Source: Atrichornis clamosus (taxonomy: Eukaryota > Chordata > Aves > Passeriformes > Menuridae). Taken from it: DNA of 64,000 nt. The notes under the pieces are model-generated. The model saw nothing but the letters and a program-made list of their open reading frames with translations, searched no databases and was not told the DNA's origin. Below are positions 24,916 to 36,337 of this stretch, in pieces. Each line of letters opens with the position of its first letter. The first letter of the stretch is position 1. The stretch is taken from assembly GCA_013400975.1 (NCBI GenBank), contig WBMZ01012038.1, forward strand, positions 1-64,000. The letters are read 5' to 3'. Position numbers and translations under genes: made by a program.

Positions 24916-27124
24916 TGCTTTATCTCACCATAAGTTGAAAAAGCTCATATCAGACAGGTCTTGATGGGAAGGTGCAAAAAAAAAAAAATCAGTGTAATTT
25001 AAATTAACTAAGGGCTTCAACTCATGTTGCTGAGTATTTGAAAAGGCTGATTAGCATTTACTTTAGATAATGGAAACTTTGGTTAGGTTTTTCCTTGGGA
25101 GCCAGTGACTGAGAAAATCAATGCCTTCATCAGCTGCTATGTTGCTCATGCACAATCAAAGCCCTCGCATGCTGTGTCATTAACCAGGAATGTTTACATG
25201 TTTCTAACTGAATTGTTAGTGCAGAGCAGGTGTCCTGTGGTCCTGTTCTGCCTCTTGGTCCAGCAAGCTTAGCTGCATTCAACATGTAGGCTCTGCCCTC
25301 AGTTGTCCTTATGAAACTCCAGACAAAATGTGCAGTTGTAGGAGAACATAGAGCAATTGAAGGCAGAAGTTTATTGTTACATTTTACTTGTCAGAAAAAA
25401 ATATAACCCCCCCAAAAATCAAGAAAAAAAATACCTCTTGATTTTTTAAATTTTGGGCTGAGTTATCAGAATTATCAATGGAACTAAAAAATGGTTGGAT
25501 TATTAAAGGCAGGTGTCAAAAAGCACCTGTCCAAAACCCTGGGAGATAATTTTTATCTGCTGCACTGGAGCTCCTATTTTCCCATGCAAAATCTGTACTC
25601 TAGACCTAGTTTTAATATTCCTTGTTTTCATGTATTTACCTTTCTTTTTCTATGTATGCTATTATGAGAGTTCCATGGTGTTGCCTTAAGAGTAAAACTG
25701 TTCAGGATGGGGATGGCAGGATAGGCTCTTCAGAACAGGTTGCCATGTGAGTTGTACTTAAAATGTCATCTGGAATAGTCCCTTTGGAGAGAAACTCTAA
25801 TATTATAGTTTAGCCCTCAATAGGAAACTCTGACTAGAATAGCTACACTCTTGGGATGTCCATTATTTTTGGATGGATTTTGTACTTGGTGAAAGCTTGA
25901 ATGGGGATGAGTGAAAAACAAAGGAAGAGTGCAAAATCATAATGTGTTTACCCTTATAGAATTACAAGTTGCTTAAATACAGAGATGGCTAGTGTATATA
26001 GTGTTTCTGTGTCTGGTGGAGCTAAGACATCAATGCGGTGAAACTAGTGCTTCGGAGATCTATGAAAATAAAGGAAGATAAAGGAAAGGAGGCTTGCTTT
26101 GGGTAATGGCTCCTATTCCCCAAACATTTTGGGGGCTAAAGTGGCGTATAATTACCATGTTTTTTCAATTGTGGGAGAAGATGAAAGATGAAGCTGAGGA
26201 AAAAAAATCACTGTATTACACAGACATATGCTTTAGTGCACCAAGGTATGCATCAGGCTTTTACCTTCTTGTGTCCAAAAAGCCTTCACCTGGTACATTT
26301 ACATTTTAACTGGGATTTCAGATTGAGAGATACGTGGGAGATAACGGTGAAAATCCTATGTCTGTGTAGTGTATTTCACAAAACACTGCAGTTCTGAAAT
26401 GACAGTTCCATCAGTGGTACAAGGTGCATCTGCTTACCAAAACACCTTTTTGGTGTTCAGATAGGAGTGGGTCTTAGATCAGTTGTGAACCCACTCCCAT
26501 TAAACTCAGTGTGTTAGGATGGGGTCCAGTCATTCTAGGAAAAGAGACTACTGAAACAGTAAATGTTAGCATTTTGATACCAAGAAGCATAGGAAGGCAT
26601 CACTAGTTGTAACATTCTTGGAGGGTAATGACATCAGTGAACAGCTTGTGCCTTGCTGGATGTTGTAGTGTTTTAAGTACAGTTTTGAGTGGCAGATTTA
26701 ATCTAATTAGCATGGAGCTGATAGCATTAGCAGCTGCAGTCCCTCTTGCACAGCTGAACAGCCAGAGTCAGCGCTGCATTGCAGTGGGAGCTGTGCTAGC
26801 ATAAAGACATGCTCTTGTCCTTGAGGAGCTTCCTATTTGAATGGACATACATCCTGCTAAAGGCATCTTCTCTGGGAAGTGGTTCTTGACTCCAGCACTG
26901 GTCCTGTGTTTGAACTTGCCCAGCTAGCTCCCTCCAGAGGGTACTGGCTGTGTCCACACTGTCCAGCATCTGCTTGAGTCTCTTGTGGTCACAGGGCCTC
27001 CAAGGATAGGTGGGCACTTTGCATGGTTCAGGGAGTTAAAAACATGAGGCTGGATTTGGCAGTCGCAGAAGTGATACAATGGCACGGTGTTGAAGTGATT
27101 GTATCATGTCCTGGGAGTTGACTG
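24916..27124 (+). other. TBC1D4: TBC1D4 intron 1, non-coding segment
   Basis: This is about 2.2 kb of AT-rich intron with no identified mobile element. Around 26695-26800 a denser stretch has a TAATTAG homeobox-type core and several CAGCTG E-box cores. That could be regulatory or chance. Confidence 0.55.
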
Positions 27125-27345
27125 AATCATGGAATCACGGAATATCCTGAGTTGGAAGGGACTCACAAGCATCATCAATTCCACCCCTGGTCCTTCACAG
27201 AATCACACCATGTGTCCGAGGGCATTGTCCCAGTGCTTGGTGGAAGGTCTGGTGCGTGTGACCACTTCCCTGGGGAGCCTGTTCCAGTATCCAGCCACCC
27301 TCTGGGTGAAGAACTTTTTCCTTATACAAAGGGGAGTAGGGAGTG
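27125..27345 (-). mobile_element. CR1 LINE fragment of a second subfamily, retaining the ORF2 C-terminus
   Basis: The + strand opens atcatggaatcacggaatat, then gagttggaagggactcacaa and the typical catcatcaattccacccctg. Read on the minus strand, the left half of the segment includes a relic of the reverse-transcriptase C-terminus (KKFFTQRVAGYWNRLPREVV). The closing part of the frame resembles the ORF2 end ALGHMV. The copy is about 220 bp, 5'-truncated and of a different subfamily from the one at 17261. The longer antisense frame (27195-27620) continues past the element into unrelated intron. Confidence 0.87.
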
Positions 27346-28708
27346 ATTGAGGGTGGAAAGCAGCACTTGCATGTAAATGTTGGCAGTACATGGGGAGAAA
27401 GGGTCAAATCTGATTCAGTCTCACTGTTTTCCTGTATTGCCCTGCAAGCACTACTTGGCTTAATGCTTAATGTTTGAGCAAGCCAACTGGGTGAGGTGGT
27501 GAGAGCCAGCAGGGTCCTTGGGAGTGAGTTTGTGTGTACAGTGTGGGGGAGCAGGTATGAAACTTTGGACTGAATTTGGAAGCAAGTGGCGGGCTGAAAG
27601 GCATCAAACAGCATTTTCAAGGGATTTTATTTTGATGGCTGTAAGAGCACCAGTGAAAATACTTGGCCAGCAATTTATCCACAGTGAATGAGAGAAAGCT
27701 GTTAAATGACTTGATGAGTCATTAAACTGCTGAGGATGTGGGGTTTTTAAAGGAAAGCAGGTGTGAGACCTTTTTTTACTCTGCAGCATTTCTCAAGGGG
27801 AGCTACAGGCAGCTGTAGCCACTCAGACTGATAGTATGAGAAGCAAATGGCTGAACTGATCATAGAAAAGCTTCTGGGTGCATGGGGAGAGTTAGCTGAT
27901 GGGAAGGTGGTCACATCTAACAGCAACTGTGCCTACTTACCTGTGTAAATGAAGTCTTAACTGATGAAGAGGCAGTTTCTCTATACAGAGGGAGCTCCTG
28001 CAGAGCACAAATGGGTGATGCTGGATCATCATCATTCTGGTGAATGTAGCAGTTTTGGCAACTGTTTTTACAGGTCATTTCATTTCCATTTACACATTAA
28101 GTAGGACATTAAAGAACTATTATTTTATTGGTGCAAAATAGAATGTTTGTGAATCATTGTTTGACTTTAGCAGAATGAATCTTTAAGTAAATGAATTAAC
28201 TATTCCTAAAGAAAATTCATCTGTGCATTTATAAGGTTATAACTTATTTCCAGTATCATGCAGGAGGTATGAAAAAAGGGCTGTAAATTACTTGGATTAT
28301 TATTTGTGTCAGATAAGGAGTTTGTCAATGCTTCTCTTAATTAATGATTGACTGCTTATATGACACTTGGATTTCACTGCTTTTGTGTTTAATAATGAGA
28401 AAAACCTAGTCTGTGAATTGTAGAGTCAGAAGTATTTCCCTAATAATATCAGGAAATGTTTCCACAATAAGGTTGTCATATTGCCTGCTGATGAAAAAAA
28501 CCCCATGGTAATCTTTTCTGCCAAGATCTGTGAAATTTTGCATTGCAGTTTAATATCACTAATGAAATTGCTTCTATGCCAGACTACAAATCTCAAACTA
28601 TAGAGTCCTAACCTATGCTTGGGTATGATTATGGGGTTTGATTGCTGACAGTGCTGATATATTCTCTTGCTATGTATGGTTGCTGAGTGAGTATGGAGTA
28701 AAACTTGC

Positions 28709-28730
28709 TTTTTTTTTTTTTTTTTTTTTT
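28709..28730. repeat. Poly-T run (22 bp)
   Basis: There are twenty-two consecutive T followed by AAATACTGG. It has no adjacent retroelement body and no clear target duplication, so it is scored as a simple repeat. Confidence 0.95.
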
Positions 28731-29217
28731 AAATACTGGTATCTGACTTTTAAAATGTTCAGTGTCCAGCAGCAGCAAACACAGCCACATGCTGTGGCTT
28801 CGCCAGGCATTTGTATCCTGGGTATTCTGATGTAAGTTTCTCATAGCTCTGTAAGAAGGAATGCATTCATCACTGACTATGAAATTACTGCAAATGCAAA
28901 ACTGATTTAAGATCTTCAGGTCTTTAGAACTAAGTTGTTCTCTAATAGTTGTAGAGCCTAAGTGGTACTTACTATCTTTTAAAGGTATTTTCTGCTGTTC
29001 TGTCTTGATATTATGATTTCTCTGGCTTATTAAAGTAGGTAGGTAAGGCTCAAATGCTGTCCAGGAATAGCAGGGTCAGGTACTGAAACCAAACCGTAGC
29101 TAAAGAATCTCTTATGCAAATACTGATGTAAAGTGCACTTTGTTATGAGCTACAGACATGGATTAAGAAAATGGAATAGTAATGGGGGGAAGAATCAGAT
29201 AAAACATGCATTATTTC

Positions 29218-29233
29218 TTTTTTTTTTTTTTTT
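29218..29233. repeat. Poly-T run (16 bp)
   Basis: There are sixteen consecutive T within a T-rich stretch. It resembles a polypyrimidine tract and has no recognisable element attached. Confidence 0.9.
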
Positions 29234-32200
29234 CTCCTTTGCTTTGGTACAGTTAGAAGTTACATGTCTTGCCCTGCTGTTTATTCCTCCACTTGATTGC
29301 ACCCAACAGCAAAGGTGCTTCATACTGCTCTGGTGCTTAAGAGTGTACATAACATTTGCACAAACAGAAACTTCCTGGACACATGCTTCTGCAATTCATA
29401 ATCTGGAACACCACAGCTGCAGCCACCAGTTTCCTAAGGAGTGTGTATTTTCATCTAAGTCCTTGTTTCATCTGTATGATGAACTCTTTCCACTCTTCCA
29501 GCAATTCCCATTTAAAGAAATGTAAACAGAAGTATTCCATTCATAGGTTTAGTGTTTAAGAGCTCCAACACTGAAACTCATGATAAGATGCTTCTACTAC
29601 ACCCTTTAGAGCAATGCTAGAGGAGATAAGAGGGACAAAAGGATTCTTATTGCAGGAAGAGTTGAAATAGTCTGGGGAGAAAAAATAATGTGCATTCATG
29701 TGTTTAAAGGATGATCTTTGCGTTCTTCAATGTCATTTCTCTGGTCTTGAAGCTCTGCTACAAAACTCTTCAAAAAAACCCCGAGTCTTATTTCCTCCTT
29801 GTAACCCTGTATCATTTCATTAAGTTTTTCTGTGGACACATAAGGATTGTCTCTTAATTAGAGTGGGAGATTGCATTTAAAAAAAAAAGTTTTATGTCCA
29901 TTCCTTTGCAATTTTTGGAGTTCCTTAAACAATGTGCTTATGAAATGGGTGCCAAACTTCCACACGTTCCCCATTTTTAAACTTCAGCACAAAAACCCAC
30001 TGAAGTTATGTGCAGTCATGTACAAACAAATGATTTAGATCTAACTTGGCTACTGTAATGCATACTTTTTACAGAATGGTAAAAACTGAAGAGTTTTGGC
30101 CCCCAGTTATGCTGTTTCATTTATCAAAAATCATAAGGCCTTAGTTGGAAGACATTCTACCCTTGTGCACCTCAGGCTCTGTATCCACTTACTAGAAGCT
30201 GCATGTATTCAGTATTCTGCTACTCAAGTGCTTGCATTTATCAATACAATGAATGGTTGCATAGCTATGTATCACTTATGTAGAAAAATACTAGTTCTTT
30301 CCTGCCTCTCCCCCCTGCTTTCCCACCTATCTATCCATGTCCAGAGCTGAATGCGCGAGGCCTGGCCTCACGAGGCATTTCTCATGCTGGATGAAAGAGG
30401 TTCCTGAAGCCACTGCTCACAGGGGTGAGCTGTGGCCGCGTGTGTGCTTCTGTAGCTGCTTTCTAAAAGGGAAGCTTTGAAGTGCTTCAAAGAACCCAGC
30501 GGTATCTGTACCTTTTGATTAAAAGGATGTTCAGTACAAATAGGAGAATATACTGAAATATTAAGATAAGCAAATTTTGTGGTCATGAACAATAATTCCT
30601 ACGGGAGAGCTGATGTTGACCAAAGTGTACCTAAGCAAAACTGTACTTTCACCCAGTTCATAAGGGCTGAATAAACAAACAAACAACTTTGATTAAAAAG
30701 AAAGTGCACTGGAACACAGTAGTGGCTGTTGTTACTGCCCTGTACTAGAAGAGATAAATTATGGGTAAAGCTAAAGTCTTCACACTAGTGAATTTTTCTA
30801 AATGTCAGATCAAATGTGTCAGGGGTTAATTTAATATATTTTACTGCCAATACTAAACAAATAATTGGACTGGCTATATCATTTTAGGTGGGTAGCCTTC
30901 CTAAAAATGTTTTTACTTATGTTGAGTTGTTTGGGGTTTTTTTCTCTGGAAAAATGAGGTTAGGGTTTTGGCAGAGGAGAGATGTCTGTAATGCAGCAGA
31001 ACTTAGTTCATCTCATGCCAAACACCAACACTTGATATCAATAATTGTCGACTCAAATATTGCTCTTGGGTACATTAATCATTCCTATTGTTCCATAACA
31101 GAGGGGGGAAAACAGTCTTTAACAATTGCTACTAGGGAAAATCTCACAGTGGGAGCTGAAGCAGTTCTTACAGTTGTGTAACAAAACTCCAGAATTTTGG
31201 CAACACTCTGGACCTGGAAGGGGATTTTTGTTGGTGAATGTTAGCAGTGGTTTCAGAGTGGTGTGCACCATTTTTTTCACTCTCTGTGTGGTATTGAGTT
31301 ACACAGCACATGCAGAAATGTAATTCTTAAAGGATGTGTTTCTTCTGCTTGCTGCCCCAAAGAGAGTAAGTTGTAGGGAATTTATGACTGGCAAATTGTG
31401 ACAGTATGAATTTGAATTTCCCTACTGAACGACAGTACACATTTGATGGGTGATACATTTGTACTGTGTAGTCAGATCAGGTTTTTTTAGCAATGGTTTT
31501 TTTAGCTCTGCCTTAGAGCATGTGTACATTTTAAGAGAAAAGAAGATACAGGTTATTTCCCTTCAGTTTCTTCCTAGTTAAGAGTAACTAAAGCACAGAA
31601 TATTCTCTTCTAGCCTGTGTTCCTCCTCACATTGTTTTAATCACAAACCATGCTTAGAAAGAGCAACATCAATTCCTAAGACAAATAGTTTTAATTAAAC
31701 TTCAGGTGAAGATCCTTCTGACTTTAAGGGATGAAGAAGATAATTTTAGAAACAAAGATATTTCTGAGGAAAGCACAGGATGGTATCTCCCCTGCTCCCA
31801 GTTAAAGCAATCTATTTCTTTACATTTTGCAAGATAATTTGAAAGTCTTTGATGTTTAGGTACATTGTTACCTTGATGCTTTATGAAGTGGAAGAGGATG
31901 AGACTTTCATATCTTGATGATATGATCTTCTCCATGGAAGAGACCTGCTGGGTGACAGCCTTGTTGCTGGCTGTGTATAGGTGGGTGGCCAGGAGCCTCA
32001 GAGCTCATAAATGTGTTCAGTGTGCCTTTGAGTGCCTTTCCACCAAACCCAAGCTGTACCCACACCGGTACTGGTGTGGAAAGCCTTCAGACCAGCCCTG
32101 AGACTCTTAGAGGTGCAGGTCAGAACACGAGATGTGTTCCAGCTCTTGTCAAAACCTGCCTGCTTTGCAGCAAAGATGAAGGGAAAAGAGCTCAAGTGCT

Positions 32201-33331
32201 GACAGCTCCACAGTAGCTCTGCCATAGCTGAATTGACTTGGAGTGGTGTCACAGCAGGCATACAGCACTTCCCTCCCACCCTGGGCCAGGTGTCAGCACA
32301 GCCAGCGTGGGAGATGCTGTACAGAGAGTGGGTAAGCCTGTTGTGGAGCTCTGCTTGGGCTGGGTGATGTGGTCACTCATTAGCTGCAAAGGTGGCATTT
32401 GCCTGGTAACTGGGCAGTGTTAGCTGTATACCCTGACTGCTCTCTGGTCATTGAGACACTTAGCATTTCTAAGTCTCCCCTCCATTAAGATTTTGAGTCC
32501 CTATAGGAGTATAGTTGGATTCAAAGGGTCAGGAGTTGGGGTTAGAGAGGGATTTCTGTATTAGGATCCGTAATAGAACTTACCACCCAATACAAGTGTA
32601 AGTTTTCTAATGTGATCTCTTCAGTGTCTCAAGCATTTATTTTAAATTAGTAATTTATTTCTCTGGAGTGTTTGCATGCTTCTTTTCAGTTAGTGGTTTT
32701 AAAGGACTTGAAAAATATCTGCTGGCTGGTGGCATACTGCTCTGACTTTGTGGTTTGAGGTAATAGGATCTGGGTAGGTTGTTAGCCTGAGTCTTATGCC
32801 TGAGAATAAATGTTCCACACACAAAAATAATGGCTTGGGCCATCTGAAAATGGTTTTTGTTCTGGGTACATTCAGTTAGTTTGCATTTTGTTGTGGGAAC
32901 CACTGTGTTCAATACATTTGTCTGCATGTCTACTTGGTGCACAAGGCCTCTTCTGTTTATGTTGATGGTTTCAGAGAGACTGCCAGACTGAATCACTAAT
33001 GTAGCAGTAATATTTTATAATGCTGCAAGATGGTTGTTCCCTTGACTCTTTGCCATTTTCAGGAAAATAGGTAGGGAGTTACGTGGTGTAAGGTAGTGTC
33101 TGCCTATGTATCAGAAGCAGCAATGCTGTTCTTCTAGCAGAGCTTAGTTTGGGAAAAAATCATGACATCTTTTGGAATATTTAATGGTGTGATAATTGGC
33201 AGTTGTGACCAAAATAAATGGATTTTCCATTGTAGGATGTATGGTTCACTGGGTATATTCCTAGTTTGTTTTATTGATCCTTTTAAGTAGGAACTGCAAA
33301 GAGCGACTTCTGCCCACAGTGTTGGAATGGG

Positions 33332-33361
33332 CTCTTCTTTACTTCTCTCAGTAAAGAAGAG
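33332..33361. repeat. Perfect inverted repeat, 12-bp arms with 6-base loop
   Basis: Arm ctcttctttact (33332-33343), loop tctctc (33344-33349), arm agtaaagaagag (33350-33361). Pairing does not extend outward. The arms are purine/pyrimidine-biased, so some chance contribution is plausible. It is too short for a typical pre-miRNA. Confidence 0.9.
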
Positions 33362-35895
33362 GTGTCACTACTGCCTGTGCAGCTTTCCCCAAACCACTGG
33401 AAACATACTAGCTGCTGCTGTTGTACCTTTTGTCACCATGAACAAAATCCCTTACATAGTTTTTTCAGGCTTCCTTGAAGTGACTTTTGACTCCTGCCAT
33501 AATTAATGAAAAGCTGTCATGTGAAAGGTCTACATCTGTATAAGATTTAACTCCAACAACATTCTTCATATTTAAAGCTAAAGTTCTTCACCGTTATCCA
33601 ATTGTTTCTCCTTTGCAGCTGTCTCCATAGCTGTAGTAATTTCATGAATAATATCCTTTGGATCATAGCTGGGGGTAGGAGAAAAAAAAGCAGCGGGAAG
33701 AAATTAAGTTAATACAGGCGGTGTTACACTTGATGAAATATTTTTATAATGACGCTTATGGGCCAAGAATCAGCTTATATAGTGTAACTTGGGTTTGTGG
33801 GATTTTAGCAATACCTTGTTTCCCAGGTGATGGCATTGGAAGGTGTTCAGGTTGCCTTCACAATGCCATGCAACTTCCAGCAAACAGATTATTTCCTACA
33901 GTTTACTTCATTGTCCTCATTTGTAGATGACTCTCTCTGACCTAATTTGCATCATTTCACCCACAAATGCTTAATTTTCCAGTTGTCAGAAGTCAGATTG
34001 CCAAGATGACCTCTCCTGTGTGGTAACTGTAAGTCCTTTGTATGATTTAAACCTAGATACAGATTTTAAAAATTTCTTTTTCCTTCTGCAAATTTAGATG
34101 AAAAATCAACTTTCCTTGCTCTAGTAGTTCAGACAGAATCAGTTGGAAGAGAGGTTATATGGAATTGGCAAGGGTTTATCTTTCACAGGATTGTTGGAGT
34201 CTCAGTATTTGAGCTTCTCTTTTCAGATCTGGTATGCTTTGCTTTGTCTAAAATAATAAAAAAACCCAACAACACAGAAAATTAAGTTTCTTTGTATGTC
34301 TTCCTCAGTCAGGGGTGTACTTAATCCGAGAAGTGGACTTTGGGGTGCAAAAATGTCTTCTTTGTACACATAACTTCATCATTACTATGAACTGAATTGA
34401 AAAGTTGTCTTTCTACAAAATCATAGGATGGTAGAATGACAAAGGAGGATTTTTATGTGCAACTGACAACTTTGTAGACAGATTTTTTTTTTCTCTCCAA
34501 CTTGCTAATTGCTTGTGTAGTGGACTACTGTTTTCTGAAAGTTCATATGCTTTTGTGGAAAGCTGTCTGTGCAAGATACAGTTTTGGTGAAGCTGGTCCA
34601 CTAATTATCTGTCATAAAGAACCTTGGGCAGACTCCTTAAATTTCTTTTTCTGAATCAGTATTGTTGCCCAAAGTTAACCATTTGGACATAGCAGGACCA
34701 CCTTCTGTGCAGGAGGGAGTCTGTATCTCAGACTGATTTTAAAATGTGTCATTGTTTTCTGTGAGCAAGGGTCATCAAAGAAACATTGTTTAATGTCTAA
34801 AACTTGAGCAAGGATTTTTTGGAAGCTAGAGAATCCCTGCTATAAGGGAAGGGGTGGAAGGGCTTTCTGCGGCTTCCAGAGCTGTCAAAGTGTGTGTGAT
34901 AAATTGTTTAGTAAATGCACACAAACTGATCCTGTAGCAACTTGCTGGAGCTTTGTGATGGGACTCCCTGAGGATCCCAGGCTTGCCAGACACAAATCAG
35001 CATAAGCCTCCTTAGGATTTATCCTGCTAACCATGTACTCTGTCCAGAAAGGATCCAGAGCTGGTACTGGGGAGACTGGTCCCTCTGAAATCAGTGCCTC
35101 TCTTCAGGCTTATGGGTTAAGAAGGGAAGAAGCTCTTAACGGCCGTCGGAGGCTGTGGTGGAGGTGGTAGAGCAGAAAGTTGTGTTTCTGTCTGGAGTCT
35201 GGACGTGTGACCTTATTTCTGTTAGAGGGTACTTATTACCAGAGACTGAAGTGAAGCCTTTGAAATTCATCTCTTGGGTAGTGCTGAATGTTATAGGAAA
35301 TGTCCTGCCTTCCTGGATGCTTATGCTTTGGATGATAACAAGCTCAAGCAGTACCTCTGGTCAACAAGCTGAAATAGCAGTTGCTCATTTAGCCAGCCTA
35401 GAGGGTTAAAGAACCCTTCGGATAATAGTGGACTACAGGAGGAAGATGTGATGGTTTTCTTACCTTTTTTTCTTAAATGCAAATTGTTGTCTTCCCTGGA
35501 AAATAAGGTTAAATTCTGGATAGAAGGCAAAAATGAAGTACATAAGTTCTCATAATTAAGTAGTTGATTAGGAAATACCCCTGTTGCCTTAATCCAGTTT
35601 TAAAATGGTATCACTGAGGAATTTATGAAGGATTTTCTTTGGGAGGAATACATTTCATAAGAGTAGGCATTAATTTTTGGCTTTCATAAGGCAGTGAGAG
35701 AAAGGTAATAGAAAATAACTAGGAAGAGAATGGTAAGTAAATAAAAGGTTTTAATCTGTTCAGTATAATTTGAAATACCAGATCGGGTTCAATAAACTTG
35801 GTTCTGATGTAGTTCTAATTAAAATAAGTATTACCAATTACTTCAATGGAAGCCAAAGTGGATTTTATTTTTCCTTATTGTTAGGTATTTAAATA

Positions 35896-35901
35896 AACTG
35901 G
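35896..35901. repeat. Target-site duplication, left copy (A)ACTGG
   Basis: ACTGG at 35897-35901 directly precedes the LTR's TG and is repeated as ACTGG at 36333-36337. The extra A at 35896 matches 36332, but that base is also the terminal A of the LTR. Confidence 0.75.
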
Positions 35902-36332
35902 TGGCATGGTTTAGGAGTTGTATTCTCCAGTTTAGTGCTCCCAACTGCAGTTCACTCCCTGTTCTCCCTTCCTCTTGTAAGTGGCTGGAGAGGATAATAG
36001 GAGGCACAGAAGGCAAAGATCACAGGTTGAGATAAGAACAATTTACTGGAAACAGCAATTAGATAAGAAAACGAACAGTAACAGCAACAATACTAATGAC
36101 AGAGTATAAGAAAAGAAACGATTCACACAGAAAAAAGCATACTCAATAATAGCTGATACTAAATGGCTCCATCCACCACATTTTCTCAACCACAAGGAAC
36201 CCCTTCTCCCTGGAGGAGACTCTTTTCCCACCATCCCTGGCAATCACATAGGGTGGCATGGAATAACCTCCCTAGCCATGCCCCCTCCTGGCTATTGCAA
36301 AAATTAATCCTGTCCTGGATGAAACGAGGACA
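35902..36332 (-). mobile_element. Solo LTR of an avian endogenous retrovirus (~431 bp), antisense
   Basis: The element begins TGGCATGGTTTAGGAG and ends GAAACGAGGACA on the + strand, so it has TG...CA ends. It is flanked by the 5-bp direct repeat ACTGG. Recognisable internal blocks are gttgagataagaacaattta, an AAC/AGC-rich stretch (gaacagtaacagcaacaata), and the segment before ccctcctggctattgc. These match an LTR family I know from bird genomes. By that family the sense strand is minus. A variant poly(A) signal AGTAAA lies near the aacaatttactgg block. No internal gag/pol sequence adjoins, so this is a solo LTR left by LTR-LTR recombination. A five-base duplication suggests an ERVL-like or related class. 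Confidence 0.85.
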
Positions 36333-36337
36333 ACTGG
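36333..36337. repeat. Target-site duplication, right copy ACTGG
   Basis: ACTGG immediately follows the terminal CA of the LTR and is identical to the left copy at 35897-35901. Confidence 0.75.

Larger units (their letters stand above)
27346..35895 (+). other. TBC1D4: TBC1D4 intron 1, non-coding segment
   Basis: This is about 8.5 kb with two T-runs (28709-28730 and 29218-29233) and a perfect 12-bp-stem hairpin at 33332-33361. A possible remnant of a CR1 terminus (aaatcataggatggtagaat) lies near 34420 but is too short to call. No exon or RNA gene is recognised. Confidence 0.6.

Noticed and set aside
27195..27620. 141-codon antisense frame as a gene
   Set aside because: Its C-terminal part is the CR1 ORF2 relic. 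The N-terminal part is unrelated intron with no recognisable domain.
34415..34445. Possible degenerate CR1 terminus (aaatcataggatggtagaat)
   Set aside because: It covers only about 20 bases, with no CR1 body next to it, so it cannot be told from chance.
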